DNA of 64,000 nt, from the NCBI GenBank assembly GCA_024235415.1, contig JACKML010000006.1:124001-188000 (forward strand), in the 5' to 3' direction. Below the pieces are notes generated by a model. It had not been told where the DNA came from. It searched no databases and saw only the letters and a program-made list of their open reading frames with translations. How positions within the stretch are numbered: the stretch's first letter is position 1; each line of letters starts with the position of its first letter. Both the position numbers and the translations under genes were made by a program. Origin of the DNA: Chromatiaceae bacterium. GTDB lineage: Bacteria > Pseudomonadota > Gammaproteobacteria > Chromatiales > Chromatiaceae. This document shows positions 54,628 through 63,550 of the stretch, in pieces.

Positions 54628-55758
54628 TCATTCCCACTTCAGGCCACCGGCCTGATACTCGGTGACGCGTGTCTCGAAGAAGTTCTTTTCCTTGCGCAGA
54701 TTCGCCTGTTCGTCGAGCCAGGCGAGTGTCGGCTCGGCCCCGGGATAGGGCTCGTCAAGGCCGAGGCTGCGGGCGCGCCTGTTGGCGATGAAGCGGAACT
54801 GCCCGACGTGGTCTTCCTTGCTGTAGCCAAGGATCGGGTCGCGCAGGATGTAGCCGGCATAGGCCTCTTCGGCAGCCTCGCACTCGGCCCACATCTCGGC
54901 GACCGCCTTCGCGTCCGGGCGGATGTCTTCCTCGAGCATGATCTGTTTGGCGACACGGATGCCGAAAGAGGCATGCAGCACCTCGTCGCGCATGATGTAC
55001 TGCAGCTGCTCTGCGGTGCCTTTCATCAGGCCGCGCCGCTGCAGTGCGAAGATCGGACTGAAGCCGTTGTAGAACCAGCAGCCCTCGAAGATGCCGGCAA
55101 AGAAGATGTAGGCCATCAGGAAATTCTGCAACTCGTCACGATCGGTAAGGTCGATATCGGCCCGCAGGATCGAGTTCAGGCGGCGGTTGGCGATCTGGAT
55201 CTTGCCGTTGATCTCCGGCACCACCCGATAGCGGTTGTAGATCTCGCCCTGATTGAGACCGATGGTCTCAATACAGTGCTGGTAGGTCCATGTGTGCAGT
55301 GCCTCCTCGTAGACCTGGCGCGCCTGGTAGATCTGCAACTCGGGTGCAGACATCTTCTCCATCACCGCAAGGCCGATGTTGCGCATCGCCAGGATGTCCG
55401 ACGTGGTCAGGTAGGACAGCACGTTCTCGTACACATGGCGCTCTTCCAGCGTCAGCTTGTGATGATAGTCGTGCACGTCCTGGGCCATGCCGATATCCAG
55501 CGGCGTCCAGTGGTTGCGGTTGGCGTTGAGGAAATACTCCCACGCCCACGGGTACTTGAACGGCGCCAGCTGGTTGATGTCGGTCATGCCATTGATGACA
55601 CGCTTGTCATCGGGGTTGACCGGGCGCACATCGACTTTCGCCGGTGCCTTCTTGCCGGCGGGTGGTGCGTCTTCTTCCGCCAGTACCGGATTGGCTGCCG
55701 GATTGGGCATTTTGACCTGTCGGCCGATGGGTGCGAGTGGATCGTCCCAATTCATCAT
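54628..55758 (-). CDS. nrdB: class I ribonucleotide reductase beta subunit (second NrdB-like)
   Basis: 376 residues, AGGAG before ATG 55758. Metal ligands and radical site are complete: Asp in LTTSDIL, YEEALHTWTYQ with the Tyr, FAGIFEGCWFY, RDEVLHASFG. The C-terminal YQAGGLKWE fits NrdA. It comes directly after nrdA (31 bases). Two intact NrdB genes in one operon are unusual; they may serve different metals or conditions. Confidence 0.92.
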   Translation of the reverse strand: MMNWDDPLAPIGRQVKMPNPAANPVLAEEDAPPAGKKAPAKVDVRPVNPDDKRVINGMTDINQLAPFKYPWAWEYFLNANRNHWTPLDIGMAQDVHDYHHKLTLEERHVYENVLSYLTTSDILAMRNIGLAVMEKMSAPELQIYQARQVYEEALHTWTYQHCIETIGLNQGEIYNRYRVVPEINGKIQIANRRLNSILRADIDLTDRDELQNFLMAYIFFAGIFEGCWFYNGFSPIFALQRRGLMKGTAEQLQYIMRDEVLHASFGIRVAKQIMLEEDIRPDAKAVAEMWAECEAAEEAYAGYILRDPILGYSKEDHVGQFRFIANRRARSLGLDEPYPGAEPTLAWLDEQANLRKEKNFFETRVTEYQAGGLKWE

Positions 55759-55789
55759 GCTGTTTGCTCCTGATGGTTGCCGGCCGGGG

Positions 55790-58699
55790 TTACTGGCAGG
55801 CCTCGCAGTCCGGGTCGAGGATGCTGCACGCCTTGGGCGCGCTGCCGGTGTCCGCCGTGGACAACGCCTGGTAGCTGCCGCCAACCGCACTCAGCTTGTT
55901 GGCCCGGCTGGTGTCGTCCATGGTCGATTTCTCGACATGTGTCGCGCCCATCGAGCGCAGGTAGTAGGTCGTTTTGAGGCCACGCACCCAGGCCAGCTTG
56001 TACAGGTTGTCGAGCTTCTTGCCGGAAGGCTCGGACATGTACAGGTTGAGGCTCTGGGCCTGGTCGATCCACTTCTGACGCCTGCTGCCGGCCTCGACCA
56101 GCCAGCGCGGATCCACTTCGAAGGCCGAGGCGTAAAGTGCCTTGAGGTCTTCAGGGATACGGCTGATCGGCTGAACCGAGCCATCGTAGTATTTGAGGTC
56201 ATTGACCATCACCGAGTCCCACAGGCCGAGTGCCTTGAGGTCGCGTACCAGGTAGGGGTTGACCACGGTGAATTCGCCCGACAGGTTCGATTTGACGAAC
56301 AGGTTCTGGTAGGTCGGCTCGATCGACTGGCTGACCCCGCAGATATTCGAGATGGTCGCCGTCGGGGCGATTGCCATGGTGTTGGAGTTGCGCATCCCGA
56401 CCTTGGTGACGCGCTCGCGCAGGCTGTCCCAGTCGAGCGTGCTGCTGTCGTCGACCTGCAGGTAGGTGCCGCGCTGCTCCGCCAGGCGGGCCAGCGAGTC
56501 GATCGGCAGGATGCCCTGGCTCCACAGCGACCCCTCGAAGCTCTGGTAGCGGCCGCGTTCCTCTGCCAGGTCGGTCGAGGCCTGGATCGCGTAGTACGAC
56601 ACCGCCTCCATCGAACGGTCGGCAAAATCGACGGCCTCCTGGCTGGCGTAGGGCAGGCGCACCTTGTACAGCGCATCCTGGAATCCCATGATTCCCAATC
56701 CGACCGGGCGGTGCCGCAGGTTGGAGTTACGCGCCTGCGGCACACTGTAGTAGTTGTACTCGATGACGTTGTCGAGCATGCGCATGGCGGTACTGACGGT
56801 CTTTCTGAGCTTGTCGAGATCGAGTCCGTCCTCGTTGGTGTGAACGGCCAGATTCACCGACCCGAGGTTGCAAACCGCAATCTCGTTGTCGTTGGTATGC
56901 AGTGTAATCTCCGTGCACAGGTTGGAACTGTGAACCACGCCTATGTGTTGGTTGGTGTAACGGATGTTGCACGGATCCTTGAACGTCACCCAGGGGTGGC
57001 CGGTCTCGAACAGCATGCCCAGCATCTTGCGCCACAAGTCATTGGCCTTGAGCGTCTTGGCCACATTCATCTCGCCGCGCGCGGCCTTTTCCTCGTAGCG
57101 TGTATATGCCGCCTCGAACGCTGCACCGGTCAGGTCGTGCAGGTCACCGGTCTCGTCGGGTGAGAACAACGTCCAGGTGCCTTCCTCGGCGACACGTTTC
57201 ATGAACAGGTCGGGGATCCAGCTCGCGGTGTTCATGTCGTGTGTGCGGCGACGGTCGTCACCGGTGTTCTTGCGCAGGTCGAGGAATTCCTCGATATCGA
57301 CGTGCCAGGTCTCGAGATAGGCACACACCGCACCCTTGCGTTTACCGCCCTGGTTGACTGCAACCGCGGTGTCGTTGGCGACCTTGAGGAAGGGAACGAC
57401 GCCCTGTGACTTGCCGTTGGTACCTTTGATATGAGCACCCATGCCGCGCACGCGGGTCCAGTCGTTGCCCAGGCCGCCGGCAAACTTGGACAGCAGTGCG
57501 TTGTCCTTGATCGAGCTGTAGATGCCGTCCAGGTCGTCCGGCACCGTGGTGAGGTAGCAGCTGGACAGCTGCGGACGCAGCGTGCCGGAATTGAACAGCG
57601 TCGGTGTGGAGCTCATGAACTCGAAGCTCGACAACAGGTCGTAGAACTCGATTGCACGGCCCTCACGATCGATCTCGTTGATTGCCAGCCCCATCGCGAC
57701 GCGCATGAAGAACGCCTGTGGCAGTTCGAAGCGGGTGCCCTTCGAATGGATGAAGTAGCGGTCGTACAGGGTTTGCAGGCCGAGGTAGGTGAACTGCAGG
57801 TCGCGCTCCGGCTTGAGTGCTGCACCGAGCCGCGGGAGGTCGTACTGGGTGAGGCGCTTGTCCAGCAGTTCCAGGTCGGCGCCGCGCTTGATGTAGTTGG
57901 CGAAATACTCGCTGTAGCGCTCGCCCATTTCTGCCTGGGTGGCGACACTGGTATCCATGGCGAGGAAACCGAGCGCTTCACGACGCAGCATGTCCATCAG
58001 CAGGCGCGCCGCGGCATGCGAATAGTTTGGTTCCTTCTCGATCAGGGTGCGCGCGCTCATCACCAGCGCCTGCGACACGTCACGTTCCTTGACCCCGTCG
58101 AACAGGTTGCGGCAGGTGTCGTCGAGGATCGAATCTACGGTCACCGCCTCGAGTCCGCTGCAGGCCTCGCCGACCAACCGGCGCAGGCGCTCGACGTCCA
58201 GCGGCTGCGTGCTGCCATCAGCCCGCACGATATTGACCAGGTGTTCTGGCTTGGCCGTCTGCTTCTTGGCGGCCTCTTCGCTGCGCTTGCGCTTCTGCTC
58301 TTCACGATAAAGCACATAAGCGCGTGCCACCTTGTGTTCGCCCGAGCGCATCAATGCCAGCTCGACCTGGTCCTGTATTTCCTCAATGTGGATGGTCCCG
58401 CCTGCCGGATTGCGCCGGAACAGGGCCTCGCACAGCTGCTCGGTCAGGGCCTGAACCAGGTCGTGCACACGACGCGAGGCCGCGGCGCTGCCGCCCTCGA
58501 CGGCGAGGAAGGCCTTCGTCATCGCGACTGCGATCTTGTTGGCGTCGAAATTCGTCACTTTGCCGTTGCGTCGGATCACGCGCAGGCCACCGGGTGCATT
58601 GGCGCGGATCTCGGGTGTCGCGTCTGCCGCGGTGGTCTTGCTTGGGGGGACAGCAATGCTGTCCGCACCGCCATTGGAATGCGTGATTTCGGTCGCCAT
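55790..58699 (-). CDS. nrdA: class I ribonucleotide reductase alpha subunit
   Basis: 969 residues; GGAGGAG before ATG 58699. Two ATP-cones lie at about 35-145 (RVIRRNGKVTNFDANKI) and 150-245 (NIVRADGSTQPLDVERL). The catalytic barrel has the radical-path SSCYLTTVPDD, NLCTEI and PTATISNICGVSQS. The C-terminal redox pair is CEAC at 965-968. It reduces ribonucleotides to deoxyribonucleotides. The cones give dATP/ATP activity control. The promoter has NrdR boxes. Confidence 0.95.
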   Translation of the reverse strand: MATEITHSNGGADSIAVPPSKTTAADATPEIRANAPGGLRVIRRNGKVTNFDANKIAVAMTKAFLAVEGGSAAASRRVHDLVQALTEQLCEALFRRNPAGGTIHIEEIQDQVELALMRSGEHKVARAYVLYREEQKRKRSEEAAKKQTAKPEHLVNIVRADGSTQPLDVERLRRLVGEACSGLEAVTVDSILDDTCRNLFDGVKERDVSQALVMSARTLIEKEPNYSHAAARLLMDMLRREALGFLAMDTSVATQAEMGERYSEYFANYIKRGADLELLDKRLTQYDLPRLGAALKPERDLQFTYLGLQTLYDRYFIHSKGTRFELPQAFFMRVAMGLAINEIDREGRAIEFYDLLSSFEFMSSTPTLFNSGTLRPQLSSCYLTTVPDDLDGIYSSIKDNALLSKFAGGLGNDWTRVRGMGAHIKGTNGKSQGVVPFLKVANDTAVAVNQGGKRKGAVCAYLETWHVDIEEFLDLRKNTGDDRRRTHDMNTASWIPDLFMKRVAEEGTWTLFSPDETGDLHDLTGAAFEAAYTRYEEKAARGEMNVAKTLKANDLWRKMLGMLFETGHPWVTFKDPCNIRYTNQHIGVVHSSNLCTEITLHTNDNEIAVCNLGSVNLAVHTNEDGLDLDKLRKTVSTAMRMLDNVIEYNYYSVPQARNSNLRHRPVGLGIMGFQDALYKVRLPYASQEAVDFADRSMEAVSYYAIQASTDLAEERGRYQSFEGSLWSQGILPIDSLARLAEQRGTYLQVDDSSTLDWDSLRERVTKVGMRNSNTMAIAPTATISNICGVSQSIEPTYQNLFVKSNLSGEFTVVNPYLVRDLKALGLWDSVMVNDLKYYDGSVQPISRIPEDLKALYASAFEVDPRWLVEAGSRRQKWIDQAQSLNLYMSEPSGKKLDNLYKLAWVRGLKTTYYLRSMGATHVEKSTMDDTSRANKLSAVGGSYQALSTADTGSAPKACSILDPDCEACQ

Positions 58700-58794
58700 T
58701 AGGCTCCTCCTGAGATGGTGTTGTTGTGTGCGGACGGACCGCGTTGCGCGATCGGGCAGCATGCTGCCGGGTTACTGCGAGGTGTCCACACAGA

Positions 58795-58842
58795 ACACAA
58801 TATATACGCTGCTTTTGGAGTGTCAACCACAATATCTTGTGT
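58795..58842 (-). promoter_or_regulatory. nrdA promoter with a pair of NrdR boxes
   Basis: On the - strand TTGACA (complement of 58821-58826), 16 bases, then TATATT (complement of 58799-58804). Two 16-base NrdR-like boxes, 58795-58810 (ACACAATATATACGCT) and 58827-58842 (CCACAATATCTTGTGT), are spaced by 32 bases, three helix turns, the normal arrangement. One covers the -10, the other abuts the -35. NrdR would repress nrd genes when dATP is high. Confidence 0.85.
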
Positions 58843-58891
58843 ATAAAAGCTGTGGAAAACGGTGGGGAAAATGTGTGTGGTCTGTGCAAAA
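58838..58891 (-). promoter_or_regulatory. three DnaA-box matches upstream of the nrdA promoter
   Basis: On the - strand TTATACACA (58838-58846), TTTTCCACA (58851-58859) and TTTTGCACA (58883-58891), all fitting TTWTNCACA. The first overlaps an NrdR box. DnaA regulates nrd in Escherichia coli through such boxes. Function here is inferred. Confidence 0.55.
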
Positions 58892-59126
58892 CAGCGCGGG
58901 AAACGGGCCTTTTTCAATGCATTCAGCAACTTAAAAACCGGCTCCGTTCAGCCCCCTCGGCACACCGGCCCGGTTGCGTACCGCGTCACGCCGTAGCGGA
59001 AAATTCGGCTTTGCGAGCCGGCAAAAAGCGGTGGAAAAAAATCAGCAGTATCGAATATTCGCGCATGCCGATCGTGCTTGGTTCGTGCGCTGCGCGATAT
59101 GGTGTGATGACAGGTCTGCGGGTGTG

Positions 59127-59597
59127 TCAGCGGTGGCCGTCGATGATCGATTGCAGGTGCGGGGCCGTGACTGGGCCGAGGTGGCGTTCCAGCATCTCGC
59201 CGGCGGGGTTGACGATTGCCGTGGTCGGGAGTCCTTCCAGGGGTTCGAACGGTACCAGGGGGGTCTTGCCGATCTTAAGGTTGGGGAAGTTGATATCGAA
59301 ACGGGCGAGGAATTCGCGCGACTGCGCCGACGTGGTTTCCTCGAAATTGATTCCCAGAACCTGCACTTCCGGGTTGTGCTGCTGATACTGCACGAGCTCC
59401 GGCAGTTCGCGCACGCACGGGCTGCACCAGGATGCCCAGAAGTTCACCACCACCCAGCGCCCGCGAAAATCGGAAAGGCTCACCGGCTTTCCATCCAGGT
59501 CTTCCAGTGTGAAGTCGACAGGTTCGGCACGCGCGCCAGTGCACAGCGCGGCGATGAGCAGGGTTGCGAGGAATGGGTGGCGATGCAGGGTGTTCAT
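59127..59597 (-). CDS. TlpA-like periplasmic thioredoxin-fold protein
   Basis: 156 residues from ATG 59597. Signal peptide 1-24. The redoxin domain has VNFWASWCSPCVRELP with the CSPC site and the cis-proline stretch EGLPTTAIVNP. It probably reduces disulfides in the periplasm. It is paralogous in fold to the gene at 979-1545. Confidence 0.88.
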   Translation of the reverse strand: MNTLHRHPFLATLLIAALCTGARAEPVDFTLEDLDGKPVSLSDFRGRWVVVNFWASWCSPCVRELPELVQYQQHNPEVQVLGINFEETTSAQSREFLARFDINFPNLKIGKTPLVPFEPLEGLPTTAIVNPAGEMLERHLGPVTAPHLQSIIDGHR

Positions 59598-59786
59598 GCA
59601 GCCGTTAGTCTGTCTGGCGCGAAAAAAGTTTGCGCCAGGGCGCGTGACGATGTCGAAATTCGTCGCACCGGCCTGGTGCATTTGCCTGGCCCGGTTAGCA
59701 AGGCTGGTGCAAATATGGCGCTACCACGCCGCTTCACTCACGCCTCGTGCAGGCCAAGTGCCTGAGAACCAAGTAAACGAGCCTGT

Positions 59787-59802
59787 TGGCACGGCATATG
59801 CT
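59787..59802 (+). promoter_or_regulatory. sigma-54-like promoter upstream of the ANTAR regulator gene
   Basis: TGGCACG-GCAT-ATGCT matches TGGCACG-N4-TTGCW except for one base; GG and GC are at the -24 and -12 positions. A transcript would start near 59812 and carry a leader of about 160 bases. No upstream + strand gene lies between 58700 and here. Confidence 0.6.
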
Positions 59803-59871
59803 CAGTTGTAATTGAAATCGCTTCGCGGTGATTTCTTCTAACTCTCTGTCGAAATTGCCGACTCGGCACAC

Positions 59872-59910
59872 ACCGCTGCTCCACGCACCACGTGGCGTGG
59901 CGGTTTTTTT
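59872..59910 (+). terminator. leader terminator (candidate attenuator) before the ANTAR gene
   Basis: Outer stem ACCGC/GCGGT (59872-59876 and 59900-59904), inner stem CCACG/CGTGG around CACCA, then TTTTTT. It lies between the sigma-54-like site and the ANTAR gene, so it cannot serve another + strand gene. A second hairpin, GAAATC/GATTTC, precedes it at 59814-59835. Confidence 0.65.
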
Positions 59911-59973
59911 ACGCAGCGGTTGAGAGAGGCTTTCGATCCGGCAACGGCGCCGCCGTTCGTGAACACACTCGAT

Positions 59974-60576
59974 ATGACTGAACTGGACAAGAAAATGAAG
60001 AGGCTGCGGGTGCTGTTGGTCGACGACAGCTCTGAACGCCGTGCATCGGTCGAGGACTCCTTGAGCGAGGTGGAGTGCGAGGTCGTTGGATTCGCCTCCA
60101 GCAGTGACAATCTGCTCGCTCTGGTCCAGCGGTTGAACCCCGAGGTGGTGATCATCGACATGCAATCGCCCGGACGCGACACGCTGGAGAGCCTGGAGTC
60201 GATCAAGTCGGCGGCACCCAAGCCGATCGTCATGTTCACCCAGGACGATGCCGGTGAATCGATTATCCGTGCCACGCGTGCAGGCGTGAGTGCCTATGTC
60301 GTCGACGGTATCAGCAGGAAGCGCGTCCGCCCGATTCTCGATGCGGCGGTCGAACGTTTCCAGCAGTTCCGCACACTCACCACCGAGCTCGAGCGCACCC
60401 GTGCGCAACTCGAGGAACGCAAGATCATCGACAAGGCCAAGGGCATTCTGATGAAGCAGCGCCAGCTGACCGAGGAAGATGCCTATAAAGCGTTGCGCAA
60501 CCAGGCCATGCGTAGCAACAAGCGCGTGTTCGATGTCGCCGAGAGCGTCGTCGCCGCAGCCAGTCTGTTGATCTGA
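59974..60576 (+). CDS. ANTAR-domain response regulator (NasT-like)
   Basis: 200 residues from ATG 59974 (no good ribosome binding site; ATG 59995, GTG 59959 and TTG 59920 are other candidates). The receiver part begins LRVLLVDDSSERR, with IDMQSPG for the phosphoacceptor Asp. The C-terminal ANTAR part is RAQLEERKIIDKAKGILMKQRQL, with the DKAKGILM signature, and ends in AESVVAAASLLI. ANTAR proteins bind two-hairpin RNA motifs and let transcription pass a terminator. It precedes nrtA, whose leader has such elements. Confidence 0.88.
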   Translation: MTELDKKMKRLRVLLVDDSSERRASVEDSLSEVECEVVGFASSSDNLLALVQRLNPEVVIIDMQSPGRDTLESLESIKSAAPKPIVMFTQDDAGESIIRATRAGVSAYVVDGISRKRVRPILDAAVERFQQFRTLTTELERTRAQLEERKIIDKAKGILMKQRQLTEEDAYKALRNQAMRSNKRVFDVAESVVAAASLLI

Positions 60577-60817
60577 TCGTAAACCGCTCAACCCGCCGCA
60601 CCCCAACCGGTCGTGCACGCCATCTGTGCCAATGGCGCGCCTGTCGCACTGCCATGGTGCGCCGCAACCAGCCGGGTACATTGCAGGTGCGCGCGTATGG
60701 GTTCTGAAGCGTCGGCGGGAAAGCATGGCGCGGACGCGGAAAACCCTTGAACAACAACGCCTCGCAGGCCGTACGTGATCCTTCAGCAGTACCTCCAGGC
60801 ATCGGCTCGATGACGGT

Positions 60818-60833
60818 TGGCACGTTCACTGCA
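60818..60833 (+). promoter_or_regulatory. sigma-54-like promoter for the nrt operon
   Basis: TGGCACG-TTCA-CTGCA, one mismatch from TGGCACG-N4-TTGCA, with GG and GC kept at -24 and -12. Start near 60844 would give a leader of about 180 bases before nrtA. Sigma-54 implies nitrogen control through NtrC or similar. Confidence 0.65.
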
Positions 60834-60871
60834 GTAGCCTTTCTCAACGAGTCACGTCTCATTGTGCGACA

Positions 60872-60925
60872 GACCCAACGGCGGGTCGATCGCCTGACGT
60901 GAACACGCCGGCCGATGATGGCCGG
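60872..60925 (+). promoter_or_regulatory. two-hairpin ANTAR-target candidate in the nrtA leader
   Basis: First hairpin GACCC-AACGGC-GGGTC (60872-60887): a 5-bp stem with a hexaloop having A at position 1 and G at position 4, as in ANTAR targets. Second CCGGCC-GATGAT-GGCCGG (60908-60925): hexaloop with G at 1 and G at 4, so only partly matching. They are followed by a terminator. Confidence 0.55.
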
Positions 60926-60971
60926 AACAGACAACGGCGTCCTGTCGCTTGCGGCCCGCAAGGGTACGAGT

Positions 60972-60990
60972 GGCGGTGCGCCTTTTTTTT
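60972..60990 (+). terminator. intrinsic terminator in the nrtA leader
   Basis: GGCG-GTG-CGCC followed by TTTTTTTT. The stem is only 4 bp, but the T-run is long. Preceded by the CTTGC/GCAAG stem at 60948-60962. It sits 33 bases before the nrtA ATG. Confidence 0.55.
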
Positions 60991-61023
60991 GTCCGCATCC
61001 AAGCAGTGAGAGGTTGAACGAAC

Positions 61024-62424
61024 ATGAGCGACAACACCCGAAGCATGAGCCGTCGCGGCTTTATAAAGCGCAGCCTGCTGGCTGCCGGTATGGCGTTGGC
61101 CTTCGGCGGTCTCAGCGCCAGTGCGCTGGCCGAGATCGGTGAGCCGGAAAAAGAGGAGCTGAAGTTCGGCTTCATCAAGCTGACCGACATGGCCCCATTG
61201 GCGATTGCCTACGAGAAGGGCTATTTCGAAGACGAGGGTCTGTACGTGACCCTCGAGGCCCAGGCCAACTGGAAGGTGTTACTCGACGGCGTGATCGATG
61301 GCCAACTCGATGGCGCGCACATGCTCGCCGGTCAGCCGCTGGCGGCCACCATCGGCTTCGGTACCAAGGCGCACATCGTCACGCCGTTTTCGATGGACCT
61401 CAACGGCAACGGCATCACGGTATCGAACGCAGTGTGGGAGGAGATGAAACAGCATGTACCGAAACAGGCCGATGGCAAGCCGGTACACCCGATCAAGGCC
61501 GATTACCTGAAGCCGGTGGTTGAGAAGTACAAGGCCGAAGGCAAGCCGTTCAAGATGGGCATGGTTTTTCCGGTGTCGACCCACAACTACGAACTGCGTT
61601 ACTGGCTTGCGGCCGGGGGCATTCACCCTGGCTACTATGCACCGCAGAAGGGCGACATCACCGGTACGCTGCAGGCCGACGCGCTGTTGTCGGTAACGCC
61701 GCCGCCGCAGATGCCTGCCACGCTGGAGGCAGGAACGATCTACGGCTATTGCGTCGGTGAGCCGTGGAACCAGCAGGCGGTATTCAAGGGCATCGGCGTG
61801 CCGGTCATCACCGACTACGAGATCTGGAAAGACAACCCGGAGAAGGTGTTCGGTATGAACAAGGCGTTCACCGACCAGTACCCGAACACTACCGTGCGCA
61901 TCGTCAAGGCCCTGTTGCGTGCGGCCAAGTGGCTCGATGCCAAAGACAACGGCAACCGTCCGGAGGCGGTAAAGATCCTGTCGCAGTCGAACTACGTGGG
62001 TGCAGATTATGACGTCATCGCCAACTCGATGACCGGCACCTTTGAGTACGAAAAAGGCGACAAGCGCTCGGTGCCCGACTTCAACGTGTTCTTCCGCTAC
62101 AACGCGACCTATCCGTACTACTCGGATGCTGTCTGGTACCTGAGCCAGATGCGTCGTTGGGGGCAGATCGCCGAGGCCAAGGACGACAGCTGGTACGACC
62201 AGGTCGCCAAGTCGGTCTACCGTCCTGATATCTACAAGAAGGCTGCGATGGAGCTGATCGCCGAGGGCCACATGACCGCGGACGAGTTCCCGGATTTTGC
62301 GTCCGAGACCGGCTACCGCGCGCCACAGAGCGAGTTCATCGATGGGGTGACATTTGACGGCACCAAGCCGAACGACTACCTGAAGTCGTTCTCCATCGGT
62401 CTCAAGGGTGACGATCAGCCGTAA
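61024..62424 (+). CDS. nrtA: NrtA, nitrate ABC-transporter substrate-binding protein
   Basis: 466 residues. A twin-arginine signal SRRGFIKRS at 9-17 is followed by a hydrophobic region ending in ASALA, so it is exported by Tat. The binding domain is of the NrtA/CmpA (NMT1-like) type: [43 protein letters not shown], and [18 protein letters not shown]. The related CmpA binds bicarbonate. The ANTAR and sigma-54 context points to nitrate. It is followed by the permease gene after a strong hairpin. Confidence 0.87.
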   Translation: MSDNTRSMSRRGFIKRSLLAAGMALAFGGLSASALAEIGEPEKEELKFGFIKLTDMAPLAIAYEKGYFEDEGLYVTLEAQANWKVLLDGVIDGQLDGAHMLAGQPLAATIGFGTKAHIVTPFSMDLNGNGITVSNAVWEEMKQHVPKQADGKPVHPIKADYLKPVVEKYKAEGKPFKMGMVFPVSTHNYELRYWLAAGGIHPGYYAPQKGDITGTLQADALLSVTPPPQMPATLEAGTIYGYCVGEPWNQQAVFKGIGVPVITDYEIWKDNPEKVFGMNKAFTDQYPNTTVRIVKALLRAAKWLDAKDNGNRPEAVKILSQSNYVGADYDVIANSMTGTFEYEKGDKRSVPDFNVFFRYNATYPYYSDAVWYLSQMRRWGQIAEAKDDSWYDQVAKSVYRPDIYKKAAMELIAEGHMTADEFPDFASETGYRAPQSEFIDGVTFDGTKPNDYLKSFSIGLKGDDQP

Positions 62425-62433
62425 CGCCGAGTT

Positions 62434-62463
62434 GTCGGCAGGCGGCGATGCGCCCCTGCCGAC
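62434..62463 (+). other. intercistronic hairpin between nrtA and nrtB
   Basis: GTCGGCAGG pairs with CCTGCCGAC over 9 bp, with a 12-base loop. No T-run. It may protect the nrtA message, giving more binding protein than permease. Confidence 0.6.
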
Positions 62464-62500
62464 GGGCCGACGATAGCCAACCCGAAACATGGAGCATGTC

Positions 62501-63532
62501 ATGAGCATTGCAATCCGATCCCACAAGACCTTCGAGATCACCTGGCTGGAGAATGCCATCGGCTTCCTCGCCAGTGACCGGCTTACCAAGACAACCGGAA
62601 AACTGGCGCGCAACGTCCTGGTGCCTTTCACCGCGATCCTGGTGTTCCTGCTGCTGTGGGCCGCGGGTGCACAACAGGTCCAGACCTCACTCGGCGTATT
62701 GCCCGGGCCTGCCAAGGTGTGGGAACAGACCAAGGCGCTGTACGACGAACATGTCGCCGAACGCGACAAGGCAGCGGCCTTTTACGAACGCATGGACAAG
62801 CGCGTCGAGAAAGCCATCGCTGCCGGCAAGCCTGCCGAGAAAATCGAACGGATGAAGTCGCGTAGCTACACCGGCAAGGAGACCTTCATCGACCAGATCT
62901 TCACAAGCCTGTGGACAGTGATGACCGGATTCGTCATCGCATCGTTGATCGCCATTCCCGTCGGTATCGTCATCGGTATGAGTCAAACCCTTTACCAGGC
63001 GTTCAATCCGATTATCCAGGTGTTCAAACCGGTGTCGCCGCTGGCCTGGCTGCCACTGGTGACCATGGTCGTGTCGGCGGTGTATGTCAGCGACGATCCT
63101 TGGTTCTCCAAGTCGTTCCTTAACTCGGCGATCACCGTCACCCTGTGCTGCCTGTGGCCGACCATCATCAACACCGCCGTCGGCGTTTCGGGAGTCAGCA
63201 AGGATCTGATCAACGTCAGCCGGGTGCTCAAGCTCAGCTGGTTCACCAAGACGCTGAAGATCGTATTGCCCTCGGCCATCCCGATGATGTTCACCGGTCT
63301 GCGGCTATCGCTGGGTATCGGCTGGATGGTGCTGATCGCGGCAGAGATGCTGGCGCAGAACCCCGGGTTGGGCAAGTTCGTCTGGGACGAATTCCAGAAC
63401 GGCAGCTCGAACTCCCTGGCGCGCATCATGGTGGCGGTCATTGCCATCGGCTTCATCGGCTTCCTGCTCGATCGCGGCATGCTCGCGCTGCAGCGCACGG
63501 TCAGCTGGGACAAGAGCGCAGTCCTGCGTTAA
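62501..63532 (+). CDS. nrtB: NrtB, nitrate ABC-transporter permease
   Basis: 343 residues from ATG 62501, 6 bases after GGAG (ATG 62489 lies upstream without a site). About six membrane segments; the ATP-ase contact motif is in EMLAQNPGLGKFVWDEFQNGSS. A charged stretch of about 60 residues (EHVAERDKAAAFYERMDKRVEK) lies between the first and second membrane segments and is exported or cytoplasmic. It moves nitrate with NrtA and NrtC. Confidence 0.88.
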   Translation: MSIAIRSHKTFEITWLENAIGFLASDRLTKTTGKLARNVLVPFTAILVFLLLWAAGAQQVQTSLGVLPGPAKVWEQTKALYDEHVAERDKAAAFYERMDKRVEKAIAAGKPAEKIERMKSRSYTGKETFIDQIFTSLWTVMTGFVIASLIAIPVGIVIGMSQTLYQAFNPIIQVFKPVSPLAWLPLVTMVVSAVYVSDDPWFSKSFLNSAITVTLCCLWPTIINTAVGVSGVSKDLINVSRVLKLSWFTKTLKIVLPSAIPMMFTGLRLSLGIGWMVLIAAEMLAQNPGLGKFVWDEFQNGSSNSLARIMVAVIAIGFIGFLLDRGMLALQRTVSWDKSAVLR

Positions 63533-63550
63533 CCGGAAGGGGAAAGAGCA

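Larger units (their letters stand above)
58700..59126. other. 427-base intergenic region between nrdA and a TlpA-like gene
   Basis: No gene. The nrd promoter and its boxes lie at 58795-58891. A CGGCT-cgcaa-AGCCG hairpin with AATTTT after it on the - strand, at 59000-59020, is a weak candidate terminator for the TlpA-like gene. The rest holds nothing I can name. Confidence 0.5.
60577..61023 (+). promoter_or_regulatory. 447-base region with the nrtA promoter and leader
   Basis: No gene. It contains, in order, a sigma-54-like site (60818-60833), a hexaloop hairpin (60872-60887), a second hairpin (60908-60925), a CTTGC/GCAAG stem (60948-60962), a terminator (60972-60990) and AGAGG at 61009-61013 before nrtA. 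The first 240 bases hold nothing I can name. Confidence 0.6.

Noticed and set aside
57431..58702. 423-residue + strand frame antisense to nrdA
   Set aside because: nrdA is certain on the other strand; the frame has no family features.
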